Assembly (NCBI GenBank): GCA_003255025.1
Contig: QANY01004038.1
Coordinates: 491,420-555,419, forward strand
Direction of reading: 5' to 3'
Source: Datisca glomerata
Lineage: Eukaryota; Streptophyta; Magnoliopsida; Cucurbitales; Datiscaceae
Length of the DNA stretch: 64,000 nt
The notes beneath the pieces are model-generated. The model worked only from the letters and a program-made list of their open reading frames with translations, was not told the origin of the DNA and did not search any database. The position numbers and the translations under genes are program-made. Shown here piece after piece: positions 33,811 through 45,110 of this stretch. How positions within the stretch are numbered: the stretch's first letter is position 1; the number at the start of each line of letters is the position of its first letter.

Positions 33811-33954
33811 CTAACGTGGTTCAAAAAATTAGTCACCCCATCCTTTCAATAGCTTGAGTTAGATGTAAGCAGCTATTTATAATCTTTTCTATTGTGATAT
33901 TTTGAAATAAATATAAATACCTTATGTAATCTTTATTACATTACATCATATCGA

Positions 33955-34034
33955 TGCTATTTAGAGCTTATTTGGAGGGATTTACAGGATAACAACCCTC
34001 ACATTAGAGTCACTATTGCTGATTTACATTTGCA
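33955..34034 (+). pseudogene. Possible exon of the Ulp1-like gene
   Basis: Reads LELIWRDLQDNNPHIRVTIA and ends in LQ followed by the splice-donor sequence GTAAGC at 34036. No stop codon within it. It lies between arrays B and C. Assigned to the gene by position and frame openness only. Confidence 0.35.
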
Positions 34035-34054
34035 AGTAAGCTATTTTTGAACTT

Positions 34055-34180
34055 CATGTAGTCTACGCGATGCCTTCATGGGCAACATGTATACTTCATT
34101 GTACACGATGTCTTCATGGGCACCATGTAGACTACATGAAATGTACACAATGCCTTCGTGGGCATCGTGTAGACTTCATG
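34055..34180 (+). repeat. Minisatellite array C
   Basis: Three units with ATGCCTTCATGGGCA / CATGTAGACTACA cores, about 42 bp each, lie between two exon-like blocks of the Ulp1-like gene. Confidence 0.75.
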
Positions 34181-34204
34181 ATGACTTTTGATTGTTTTAC
34201 AATG

Positions 34205-34372
34205 TTTCCCATGACATTAAAGGAAAACTTGTCCAGCATATTGGAAGAGTTTGAGCAAGATCCTGTGGGCTATAACTTCGAGGTTGATGATCCTCTCTGG
34301 TTCCAAGTCCTTTGCTTGCAGGCGAATTTTGGAAGGGATTGGGGATTTTCTGATAATGTATGTCTTGTAAAA
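34205..34372 (+). pseudogene. Exon-like block of the Ulp1-like gene
   Basis: Reads LKENLSSILEEFEQDPVGYN, DDPLWFQVLCLQ and ANFGRDWGFSDN, with a GTATGT donor sequence right after at 34367. I do not recognise the domain. It precedes the peptidase block at 34483. The expected His-Trp catalytic block of Ulp1 peptidases is not visible here or in the 34372-34480 gap. Confidence 0.4.
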
Positions 34373-34482
34373 AAAGCTAGTAAACATACTTTTTTTACTT
34401 ATAAAAGCCACTATTTATTCTTATATATGAATTTCTATACGTTGTGTTTCCAATGAATGTGAATAATAGTCCTTAGATAGTG

Positions 34483-34860
34483 TTGTAGCTTGATTTGAAT
34501 GCCCAGTTAATCCATATTTACAACTCCCAGAACACGACACATCAACACTCCATGTATCCGTATTTGATGAAACCTTTCATGAAGATAATCCCTCGTCTAC
34601 TTCAAGCCATGGACCTTTATATGAAGAGACCAGAGGTTCAACCCATAAAAGAGACGTGGACATATGAGATCATTAAGGTTCCACAACATGAGAATGTGTA
34701 AGTTAAATATACTTATTTTTTAAAGTTCACAATACACTTATAATTTTATACATATTATTTAATTGTGTTTTTACATTCCAGGTGTTTATAGCTTTAAGAT
34801 TGGGGTATTCTCCCTGAAGTTTGTTAAAACAATAACATACGGGATAAATCTTACATAAAT
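34483..34860 (+). pseudogene. Ulp1-like cysteine peptidase (C48) C-terminal remnant
   Basis: 34483-34698 reads LDLNAQLIHIYNSQ, then YLMKPFMKIIPRLLQAM and WTYEIIKVPQHEN, ending in a good donor (GTAAGT). This is the Ulp1 block after the catalytic His, including the YDS strand and the following FMxPLxxMLPxLL helix. The catalytic Asp of YDS is Asn here (34522-34524). The next exon-like block (34782-34858) should hold GDCG; it reads KDWGI, with Trp where the nucleophilic Cys belongs, then shifts frame into SLKFVKTITYG. Ulp1 enzymes remove SUMO. All three catalytic positions are lost or missing, so this copy is inactive. Confidence 0.65.
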
Positions 34861-35022
34861 AACTCAAAAGAAAATGCTAGAATATCACAAAAGAATGACA
34901 ATTGAGATCATTTATACGTGGACGTGTATATAAATAGTTTTTTTACTGTATAACTCGGATATGTAGTTTTTATAGTATATGTTGTTGAAATCCCAATTTA
35001 TTTCTAGTATAGCTTTTTTGAA

Positions 35023-35385
35023 GGCTACAAGATGACTTCATTGTCATCGTGAGCCTTTTTTAAGGCAACATGATGACTTCATTGTCATCGTGAGCCTTCT
35101 TGAAGGCTACATGATGATGTCATGGTCATCATGAGCCTTCTTGAAGGCTACATGATGACTTCATGGTCATTGTGTAGACTTCTTGTAGGCTACAAGATGA
35201 CCTCATGGTCATCGTGTAGACTTCTTGTTGGCAACAAGATGACCTCATGGTCATCGTGTAGCCTTCTTGTTGGCAACAAGATGACTTCATGGTCATCCTG
35301 TATCCTTCTTATATGCTACACGATGACTTCATGATCATCATGTAGCCTTCTTGTAGGCTACAAGATGAGTTCGTGGTCATCGTGA
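35023..35385 (+). repeat. Minisatellite array D
   Basis: Nine units of about 42 bp (CTTCTTGAAGGCTACATGAT + GACTTCATGGTCATCGTGTAG). Since 42 is a multiple of three, one frame stays open and gives a 14-residue repeat (e.g. MTSWSSCRLLVGNK), but no start or domain supports translation. It lies between the Ulp1-like gene and the transposase 3' end. Confidence 0.85.
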
Positions 35386-35633
35386 CAGTATACTCAAGTC
35401 CATATTTATTTATATTTAACTTTAAAATGGTAAAGTAAATTTCTATATTAATATTTAAATAATTATATTTTACGGGGCAGTGGATTGGCCATCCTGTTGA
35501 AAGAGAGGGATTGAATTTCTGCACGTTTGTCAGTTATGGCCGATTTCACAACAACTTGTGCACTTCCTTCTTATTACTTCCTCACCTCTAGATGGAATTC
35601 TTTGCGTCCTTGGTCTGCCACTTTGCCACCGTG

Positions 35634-38160
35634 TTATAGGAGGCAATACCAATTTTTCTTGAACTCCATGACTAATGACCCAATCTGCTTGATCTTTGAG
35701 AGGATGTATTGTTTCTGCATACGCTGCAGGGCCTCATTTCGATAGTACTTCAAGCATATGCTGTATGCGAAAATATTACGTAGCCGACATGCAGCTAATG
35801 TAAGCTTACATGAGATTTGATCAAGATCAAATTCTTGACATACCACTGCTTCCCTACCCCAACGCGCGACACGAAACTCGTGGATGTTAGAAGGAAACAA
35901 TAGTAATCGTGATGGAGCATGCTTCTTTTTAAGCCCATCCTCAATCCAATATGTCATTTGGTAGTTAACTTAACAGGTGGCCGTCCATCGTTAATAGAAC
36001 CACCATTGTAAAGTCTCACGGATATGTTCTATAAGGCATGTTATGGGAAGCTTTCTAGCATCTTTGAAAATCTCATTCAATCGTTTCACGATGTTTGTAG
36101 TCATTATATTGTACCGTCTTCCATCAAAATGGGAACATACCCACCTTTCAACTCCCCCATCTGACATGTGTCCTAAGATTGTCGGAAATGCAGAAGTAAA
36201 ATGAGTCATCAACCGATCATTTCTGATATACGGTATGCCTCGGTAGCTTTCATAAACAATGCAACTACATCATGTTTTTAAAAATTGATTTGATATTTTA
36301 GCCCATATGGAATATGCAAGCTTCATAAAGTGCATTAGGAAAGACAGTCTGTACATTGTGCAATATACTTGTATGCCTATTGAAAATGAACATCAAGTCT
36401 TTCAGATCATTGATTACATCGTGAAGTTTACGGAAGGACAATTCCCATGATTCAATATTTTTTGAATCAGTAATCCCAAATGCAATAAGATATATTTGGT
36501 TGTTCTCATCCTTTGTTGTTGTAACAAATAGTATCCCGTTATTTTGGCTTTTAAGACTGTTCCGTCAACAACAATGACATGCCCTATAACAGCTAAGAAA
36601 TCCATGAATAAAGGGTCCAAGAGCCATGAAAAAATATTTAAAATGATCATGTTCAACGATCTCTATAAGTGTTGTGGTCCTTGCAGTATTAAAATGGATT
36701 AAATATATAGAATACAAGACGGGTACATGATGATCTTGTACCCGTCTTATAGACTACAAGATGGTCATGATGATCGTGTACCTGTCTTTTAGTATACAAG
36801 ATGGGTACACGATGATCTTGAACCCGTTTTGTAGACTACAAGATGTGTACATGATGATCTTGTACCTATCTTGTCGACTACAAGATGAGTACACGATGTC
36901 CCTGTAATGATCTTGTAGACTATAAGATAGGTACATGATCATCATGTACCTATATTGTAGTCTACAAGATGAGTACACGATCATCATGTACCATCTTGTA
37001 GTCTACAAGATGGATATATGGACATCTTGTACCTATCTTGTAGACTACAAGATTATTATATGGACATCTTTATCCAACTTGCAGACTATAAGATTATTAT
37101 ATGGACATATTGTACTCATATTGTAGACTATAAGATGATTACAAAGACATCTTGTCGACCTTAAAATGGAAGATATGAAATAAATACCTGGATTGTTTTA
37201 TTCTAACATGTGACAATATGATGGTGGCATCTTATAGTTATTTTTGGGTGACCCTGAAACTAATCTCAATGCATATTTCTTAGCTCTCCAAGCTTTATGG
37301 TAATTGATGTTGACACCAAGATCAAGTCGAACATCTTTCATTATGTCCTTGGCCTATATATTCATCCAACACCCATGTATTTAGACCTTATACAATGACC
37401 AATCAATGAAAAAGAAGCTTGTTCATGTCTCAAGACTTCAAACGTTCATGTATGTGTATTGATGAACTTTGTAACTTTAAAGTAGGGACTGTTTTCCATT
37501 TTCATAGTACGTAACCTCCACGGACACGTTTTCTCTACACATATAAGTACTAACATCCAGGCTTTTGACTTCAAGACCCGAATCTAGTATTGTTGTAGGG
37601 TCATCTCCACGGAATACTTCATCATACGCCCCTGATCAAAATCATCGTCATCATCATTAACGTCATCATCTAAAAAACATCATTATCGTCACCAAGGTCA
37701 TTACAATCGTCATGAAAAAATTCATCATCATCTCTCCCAAGATAATGATAGTTCCTATCAAGATGATCAACACTCTCAAAGCGAGGAATGCTTTCATGTA
37801 GAGGTTGCTGTGACATTGTAGTTTTAGGAACCGAACTTTGACTTCAAAAAAATTTAGGCTTGGCACTGAAAAATAATCCATTCTCTTTAATAAAAAACCT
37901 ATAGTTCTCGATCATTTACACTTTCAACATGAGGGGAGGGGATATGAGTTCTATAAAGAAATTTGATGGATAGATCATACTTTGAGGCGTCTATGTGAAG
38001 TTCGTCATGCAATATGCCAGATAACTCATGGTAAGTACAGTTTATAGATATATCTGACAACTTGGCATTCTCTATACCAAAAGACTAGGATGTACCATTT
38101 TCTCCAAATCTCCATCGTGAGTTATAAAAGTGCGAACTTCAGACATATCTATATATATGT
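35634..38160 (-). pseudogene. MULE transposase of the large element
   Basis: Blocks on the minus strand in order: an N-terminal block (ELSGILHDELHIDASKYDLS near 38010), an acidic Asp-rich linker (37600-37780), a MuDR-type block (DVRLDLGVNINYHKAWRAKK, MPPSYCHMLE, 37210-37350), then after array E the catalytic MULE domain (VVDGTVLKAK with first Asp, NNQIYLIAFGITDS, 36300-36656), GRRYNIMTTNIVKRLNEIF (35991-36212) and a SWIM zinc finger region (HEFRVARWGREAVVCQEFDL, ISCKLTLAACR, 35634-35957). The SWIM His is Leu and one Cys is gone. Stops and frame changes occur throughout. Transposase would recognise the element ends and cut; this one is dead. Confidence 0.8.
36710..37160. repeat. Minisatellite array E (within the transposase gene)
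   Basis: About ten units with GATGATCTTGTACCCGTCTTG and GTAGACTACAAGATG cores, alternating orientation. It interrupts the transposase between the MuDR-type block and the catalytic domain, at an intron-like position. Confidence 0.85.
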
Positions 38161-38199
38161 TAATGAAGGAAGTCAATACTTTCTAAATTAAAAAAAATG

Positions 38200-38660
38200 T
38201 ACAAGAAGTCTACAAGATGATATGGAAGCATCTAAGACGTGTAACATGATGATCTTATAGTCATCGTGTAGTGTACAAGATGGTGTAGTCATCGTGTAGT
38301 GTGCAAAATGACTACAAGATCATCTTGCAGTGCATCATGAACTGCTCAAGATGTTCTTGATGCACTATAAGATAATCTTGTAAACACATCATTCACCCTA
38401 CGTGATGACTACAAGATCATCTTATAGCATATCGTGTACCCTACTAGATGACTACAAGATCATCTTGTAGTGTATCGTGAACTATTCAAGACTTTCCTGA
38501 TGCACTACAAAGCGATCTTGTAGTCCTCATGTATACTACATTATGACTATAAAATGATCTTGTAACACATCGTGTAGTGTACACGATGACTACAAGATCA
38601 TCTAGTAGTGCCTCAGGAACATCATGAGCAGTTCACGATGCACTACAATATCATCTTGTA
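38200..38660. repeat. Minisatellite array F (right subterminal) of the large MULE
   Basis: Units containing GATGACTACAAGATCATCTTG and GTAGTGTATCGTGAAC, with inverted partners. It mirrors array A at the other end of the element. Confidence 0.85.
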
Positions 38661-39119
38661 GGCATATTCTTCAAACATACAATGTAATGCATGTTGCTGT
38701 AGTAACAAAAAAAAACCCTGAGAACATACTTTAAAACTCATTAACGAAAAACTCAAAAAACTTCTTCAAACATACAACATACCTGCAAGATTTTCTTGAA
38801 AAAGAAAAAGGAGAAGATGAAGAAGAACTTATGACAAGTAAAAAATCTTCTCTTGCAGCAGTAAGAAGAATATGAAGAAATGATGAAGAAGAAAGTGAAG
38901 AAATGAATAACGTAGAAGGAGAAATGAGGGCATTGGGAGCTTTAGGTAGGAGGTTGAGTGTTGATGAAGAAGAAGTTGATATTTGATTTGACACTGTGTA
39001 AGAAGGGTATTAGAGAAAAGAATGAAAAAAAAATTAAGGAAAATATGGGCCAGGGTCCAGTTCAACCAGAATTAGTCTTGAGGTCCGTTTTAGTAAAACG
39101 AAGAGTCTAGGAGTTCAGT
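38661..39119. other. Right terminal region of the large MULE
   Basis: Ser/Phe-rich minus-strand frames at 38731-39065 come from CT-rich sequence and resemble a transcript leader of the transposase gene. No domain. GTTTAGGTAAAAACCCTC at 39120-39137 matches the left end in reverse complement. Confidence 0.45.
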
Positions 39120-39137
39120 TTAGGTAAAAACCCTCTA

Positions 39138-39530
39138 AAGAACCCTAAGCCAAAGATTTCAATTTTAACTTTTAGAATAGTTTTTATTTGTTTTCTTTTT
39201 ACTTTGTTTTATTTAGTTCTAGTTTTAACATTTGTCTTATTTTCTTTAAAGAAATAATAAAGTCAAGGAGAGTAAACTTGCTCGTTTTAATTTTCATTAA
39301 AGGACATGTGCACCAATTTAACATAGAGAAAACATATTTTTTGACAGAGTGGGTGTTTTTGATAGTTTATCAAAGTTAAAGGACCTTTGATGAGAGATCA
39401 AAATTGAAGGGTGTAGTTAAAAAGTTACCAAAGTTGAAGGGTTCTTAATGAAATTAACCCTTTTTTATATGGTAAAGCCTCTAGTCAAGAGGTCAATATT
39501 CAAAAAGTTCGATTATTTTTTAACTTTAAT
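39138..39530. other. No recognisable gene
   Basis: AT-rich spacer between the large MULE and the LINE. A 63-codon frame at 39188 is Phe/Ile-rich and without a family. Confidence 0.4.
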
Positions 39531-39533
39531 ATT

Positions 39534-39828
39534 TTGGTTATTAAGCAGCAAACATTAGCCTGTCTCTCTTTTTTATCAACATTAGTCCGTCTCTTTGGTA
39601 TTTGGATGACTTCCTCTTTGGATATATGCCTAGGCATTGAATTTGACTTTGATATGTCCAAGAAACGTGTTTTTAATAGGGTGATGGAAAGGATTATAGC
39701 CAAGATTTCAGGTTGGTCTGAGAAATTCTTATCTCATGTAGGTTAGGAAAACTCTTATCAAAACGGTAACTTATGCGATCCCCAATTATTCTGTCTTGCT
39801 TCGAATTACCTATATCCATTTATAAAAA
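39534..39828 (+). pseudogene. LINE reverse-transcriptase C-terminal fragment
   Basis: The frame 39534-39743 gives LGIEFDFDMSKKRVFNRVME and AKISGWSEKFLSHVG, the conserved block after the RT catalytic core in plant L1 elements. A one-base shift leads into IKTVTYAIPNYSVL-like sequence and LPISIYKN, where the Helitron starts. The catalytic RT motifs lie upstream in intact LINEs and are absent. Confidence 0.8.
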
Positions 39829-40639
39829 TTAGTTTATACATACGTGTGATGCACGTGTAAACATGTTATATTTTCAAATGTGATTATTACTTATAATTAT
39901 GTTGTGTTTATATGAATTAAATAAAAATATATAACACTATATTATTTATTTTCAATTTATTTGAATAAAATTAGTATGATGTTATACTGCTATTATTTGT
40001 ATTAGTTGATATATTTTGATTCAACCATATTGCACCACATTATGTATGTTTGTATGAAAAAAACTTAAGAGTGTACAATAGAAGTATGCTTTTAAAAATT
40101 GAAAGATAAAATTTAAAATTTTAAAAATTTAAAATATTTATTTCATGTTTTATTTTAAACTTTGATCTTTGATCTTTCATTTGTATTTCAAATTTAATTC
40201 GTTTTTAAATTTTGTGTAACTATATTTATACAATTACATATTGTGTGTTTCCATCATAATAATAAATACTTCTCTACTTAATAAAGTGGTATTGTTTCAT
40301 TGTAAAAAAAATGATGTTGTTTCACTTAATAAAATGGTACTGTTTCAAATCAAAAGTTGTATTCATTATGTTATGGATGTGCTAAATAGTTATATTAACA
40401 ATGAATAAGAATGTGACAAGTGTACTTCTAGTGGGCGTTTTAGGATTTAGAAGAAAAACATGTGGACATGGCTGTCTAAAAAAATTTCTCCATTGCTTCT
40501 CCCTTTTAATATACTTGTAGAAACATACTTGTGTTGCACGTGATGAGTTTATTTTTTATTGATTCACTAACAACATAGAAAAAACTTAAATATTTTCATT
40601 TTCTTTCTTTTTTACAAAGCAAGAGAAAATGTACTGATT

Positions 40640-43465
40640 TTAATATTTATAAAATTAAATTTATATTGTACATTAAATTAAATAAAATATCAACCAAATT
40701 TTCTCGTTAAATAACATAGCTTGCGCTTTATATATAAAATGAGTTACCTAGTGACTCACTAAAAATTTTATAGTATATTGCGTTGTTTTTTAAATGTTAT
40801 AAAATAACTTTATTTTATTAATCTGTAACGTTTCTAAGGAGACAATTATATTGTTAATAGATTGTTGGAAAATATGTTGATGTTTTCTTTAAACTCATTT
40901 TATAAATTTTCATGTTGGTAATAACATAAATATTACAAAATATAAATTTTACAAATCAATAACAAAGAAATATGAACAATAAAAAATAATTACTCCATGT
41001 ATATAAAAAGATCTTAAAATTAATCTTTACTAGTATTATTTGCGTTCCTAATTACATAATTTATTAAATGTATTTAATTTATAATCTATTTCTAAAATTT
41101 ATTAAGTAAATAAATCAAATGAAAAATAGGTGAAATATCTATTTTGTTTGATAATTTAAAGAGGCTTAAAGGGTAAAAGAGAAAATAAAAAGTTTCTCCC
41201 CTTTAAGCTCCTTTTTAATATAGTATCTATATCTATTTATAAAGTTTATTATGTAAATAAATCAAATGAAATATATGTGCAATATCTAATTTGTTTGATA
41301 ATTTAAAGAGGCTTAAATGGTACAAGATGAAATCAAAAGTTTTTCTCCTTTAAATTTCTTTATATAGTATTAGTCAAGCATCATGTGTGATGCAGGTGTC
41401 TCAACTCAATATTAGATTTGTCAATGTAGTGCAAAATTGAATATTAAAATTATCTTCATAAGTAAATTAATTCACTAAATAAATGTATGATTTATTCAAT
41501 AATTAATTAGCATAAGCACTATGTATTGTTAGTCACTATATAATGATTAATGATTTATCATGTTAATTTAAGAAATATAATATATATTATTTTGATCAAA
41601 TATTAAGTTCGCTGTAATTCTTTAATGTCATATAATTTTTTTTATGAAAATGTTAGTAAAGTTTTAATTAAACGCAACCACCTCATCAAGTCAATTAAAA
41701 ATGTATATGAATTATTTAAAAGTGTATATTGCATTGTATTGTATTTTAACTATCAATTATTTTTAACTTTTATTAAAATTTCAAGAAATATTTCTGGATA
41801 TCAGTTTCCCCTATTATTTTGTATAATTCTTTATTTCTCCTTCATCAATGTCAGTATTAAATATTAATAAATTTAAAATTAACTTATTAATACTCAACTG
41901 TATACTTAAAATATAATTATGATAACATACATTAATTTGTATGAAATCCTACTATATAAAAGTAGGGATGTCGAGAAAAATATTTTTTGGACAACTACAT
42001 CCTCATTTTTTTTATAAAAATTTATAATTTACCGTTTAACTTAATATTAAATGTCATTGTAGTAATAAATTATTTAATGAATTAATTAGTAGACATTTCT
42101 TGTATTTTAATAACACCAACATTTTAATGACAATTATTATGAGTTATGTAACAATATAATTTATATTAAATACACATGTTGAAATGTACTATTTTAAATA
42201 TTTATGAGATTCAACTTATATTGTACGTTGAATTAAATAAATTATCAATCAAATTCTCTAGTTATATAACATGTCTTGCACTTTATATATAAAATGATTT
42301 ACTTAGTGACTCATTGGAAATAATAAAATATGAAATTTATATATTATATATATTTGAAACTTTAGTACTAGAACATAGTGTACATAATAAGATGTGTTAA
42401 ATTAAAAATTAGATGCTTGGCATTATACAATGCAGCATTGCTTTTTTAAATGTTATAAAATGGCTTTATTTTATTAATTTGTAACATTTCTAAGAAATTA
42501 ATTATATCGTTAATAGCTTGTTAGAAAATATGTTACTGTCTTCTTTAAATTCATTATAAAAATTTTCATGTTGGTAATAACATAAATATTACATAATATA
42601 AATTTTACAAAATCAATAACAAAGAAATATGACCATTAAAAAATAATTACTCCATGTATATAAAAAGATCTTAAAATTAATATTTACATGTATTATTTGC
42701 ATTCCTAATTATGCAATATTATTAAACATATTTAATCTATAATCTATTTATAAAATTTATTATGTAAATTTACTGAATGAAAAATAGGTGAAATATCTAA
42801 TTTGTTTTATAATTTAAAGAGGCTTAAAGAGTAAAATGCGAAACCAAAAGTTTCTCCCATTTAAACACATTTTAATATAGTATCTATATATATTTATAAA
42901 ATTTATTATGTAATAAAGAAAATAAAAAATATGTGAAATATCTAAGTTGTTTGATAATTTAAAAAGGCTGAAAGGGTAAAAGGAAAAATAAAAAGCTTCT
43001 TCTCTTTAAGCATTTTTAATATAGTACTAGTCAAGTATCATATGCGATGCACGTGTCTCTACTCAATATTAGATTTGTGATTGTAGTGAAAAGTTGAATC
43101 TTAAAATTAGCTTTATAAGAAAATTAATTTACTAAAGAAATGTATGATTCACTCAATAATTAACTAACATAAGTACTATATATTGTTAGTCTCTATATAA
43201 TGATTAATGATTTATCATGTAAATTTCACAAACCGCATATAATTTTTTGTTAATTTAAATATTATTTTGATAAAATATTAAGTTCACTTTAATTATTTAA
43301 TGTCATATAGTTTTATATGAAAATATTAGTAAAGTTTTAATTAATCACAACCACATCATCAAGTCAATTAAAAATGTATATGAATTATTTAAACTTATAT
43401 ATTGCATTGTATTATATTTTAACTGTCAATTATTTTCACTTTTATTGAATTTCTAAGAAATATTT
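40640..43465. repeat. 1.3 kb direct duplication inside the Helitron
   Basis: Copy 1 is about 40640-41870 and copy 2 about 42190-43465. Matching landmarks include TTTATATATAAAATGA (40727 and 42281), TTCATGTTGGTAATAACATAAATATTAC (40908, 42566), the GAGGCTTAAAG...TTTCTCCC segment (41160, 42821) and ATTAGATTTGT (41412, 43066). Copy 2 has an extra ~100 bp near 42340-42440. Confidence 0.8.
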
Positions 43466-43800
43466 TTCTATAATTCAACATGTGTGTTTAATATAAATTA
43501 TATTGTTATAATAAATCATAATTACTGTCATTGAAATGTTGATGTTATTAAAATATAAGAAATGTCTACTAATTAATTCATTAAATAAGTTTTACTACAA
43601 TGACATTTAATATTAAGTTAAAAGGTGAATTAGAAATTTTTATAAAAAGATGAGGATAGAGTTGTCAAAAAATATTTATCTTAACATCACTACTTTGATA
43701 TATAGTAGGATTTCATACATGTTAATGTATGTTATCATGATTATATTTTAAGTTATACAACTGAGAATTAATAAGTTATTTTTAAAATTATTAATATTGA
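41870..43800. repeat. ~320 bp inverted repeat arms around Helitron copy 2
   Basis: About 41870-42190 is the reverse complement of about 43467-43800. Shared landmarks are GATAACATACATTAA / TTAATGTATGTTATC, CCTACTATAT / ATATAGTAGG and ACACATGTTGAA / TTCAACATGTGT. Together with the enclosed 1.27 kb unit this forms a fold-back block. Confidence 0.8.
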
Positions 43801-43908
43801 TGAAGGATAAATAAATAATTCTATAAAAAATAGGACAATTGATGTTTAAATATGTTTCTCCACTCTTAGCTCTATTTATATGTACTATAGATAGATATAG
43901 ATCATAGA

Positions 43909-45110
43909 TATTTGAAGCCACACTGCATTCTTTCCCCTTTAAATTTGGAGTCTGTTGGGGCTCATAGGACATATTGCTAGACAAAATGGATAGATGTATG
44001 GGTCTTAAAGATTTATTCATGTTTAATCTTGCTTTGCTTGTTAAATAGGATCGATGGCCAATCCTAATTCTCTTCTTCACCATTTTATCAAAAGCAAGAA
44101 TTTCAAAGATGGTAATTTTCTTCGGGCTGCTATTAGTTTTCGACCTTGTTGGGGGTGGAGAAGTATCCTTGTAAATCATTTCCATTGGTATGGAATGATC
44201 CTTGGCTTCCAAGGCCATACATTTTGAAGGTGTTCTCTCCTAGAGACAATGTTGTTGGGTACGTCAAGGAATTGTTGACTTAGGATGGTAGGAATTGGAA
44301 TATCCCTTTGCTTCATAGTCTCTTTGTCCCTGAGGATGCTTGCTCTTATTAAACAAATTCCTTTCTATAGGTATGGTATGACTGATGTGAGAGTTTGACA
44401 TCATAGTAAATCCTATTGTCGCTATTTTAACTCCTGTTATTTAGTGGCTCCGCATATGATGAGGAATGGCTGCATTGGTAAAACTAACAAAGGGGTTTCT
44501 TGCTCAACTTCCGTGGATAAGACTTTATGGAGTTTGGTACGGAAACTTTCTATTCATCCAAAACTCAAAGAATTTATGTCGAGATGCCTTAATAATTTCT
44601 TAGCCTGCAAGTCCAACCTGAAAAGAAGAGGTACGGATATTGATACTTCTTGTCCTTCTCATGATCACGAATGTGAGACTCTTACTCATGTATTTTTCAC
44701 TTGTCCTTTTGCTTTAAAATCACCCTGTGTTGAGTGTTACAGATGATTGACTTACTATATCCTTCATTGGTTGGTGTTTGGTCTGTTGAAGGGCTTGGAA
44801 GTGCAGAAATAATGCCTATTTTACAAGTGTTCTGGTTAATCCTATATAGTTGTTCTTCAAACCTCACATATGGAGACCCCTGAACTTGCCATGAGTATTT
44901 TGGTGATCAATCATGCTTCTAGTATGCGAGGTCTGTCGAGTAATATTCCTGTAGGTTGTTAGAACTTGGAAGTTACATTCTGATGCTGTTTATGATAGTT
45001 TGGCTAATTCAGGTGGTCTGGGCTGGGCCTTATGGGATTCTGATGGAACCACTTTTGCGAGTGGTTTCAAGCCTGTATGGAACGTATCTGATGTTCAAAA
45101 CTTGAAAGTA
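43909..45110 (+). pseudogene. LINE post-RT, zinc-binding and RNase H-like domains
   Basis: Frames give MDRCMGLKDLFMFNLALLVK (near 43988), then SLVRKLSIHPKLKEFMSRCL, NNFLACKSNLKRRGTD and ETLTHVFFTCPFAL (44520-44730, zf-RVT). They end with GGLGWALWDSDGTTFASGF (45006-45062, RNase H-like). This is the order of the C-terminal half of plant L1 ORF2. Frameshifts and stops lie near 44040, 44350 and 44745. It closely parallels the LINE at 13930-14890, so both may belong to one family. Confidence 0.75.

Larger units (their letters stand above)
21905..39137. mobile_element. Large MULE carrying DUF1985/Ulp1-like gene and transposase (nested)
   Basis: A DUF1985 plus Ulp1-like gene on the plus strand (24308-34860) faces a MULE transposase on the minus strand (35634-38160), tail to tail. 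The outer sequences share GAGGGTTTTTACCTAAAC at 21904-21921 and its reverse complement at 39120-39137, with weaker similarity beyond (TTACTAAAA), which I take as degenerate element ends. A hAT (21952-23234) and a copia element (25312-33530) are inserted, so the native length is about 7.7 kb. Ulp1-carrying MULEs are known in Arabidopsis (Kaonashi type) and melon (CUMULE). Boundaries are inferred and no target duplication was found. Confidence 0.6.
39829..43908 (-). mobile_element. Non-autonomous Helitron, 4.1 kb
   Basis: On the minus strand it begins TCTATGATCTATATCTATC and ends with the hairpin ACGTG-CATCA-CACGT, nine bases, then CTAA. That is the 5'-TC and 3'-hairpin-CTRR structure of Helitrons. 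It sits between A (39828) and T (43909), the expected AT target, and its removal restores the LINE reading frame except for one extra T. The interior has no Rep/helicase frame. It contains direct copies of ~1.3 kb (about 40640-41870 and 42190-43465) and an inverted pair (about 41870-42190 versus 43467-43800). Confidence 0.8.

Noticed and set aside
35122..35334. Open frame with a 14-residue repeat
   Set aside because: It is the translation of the 42-bp minisatellite array D; no start context, domain or partner exon supports a protein.
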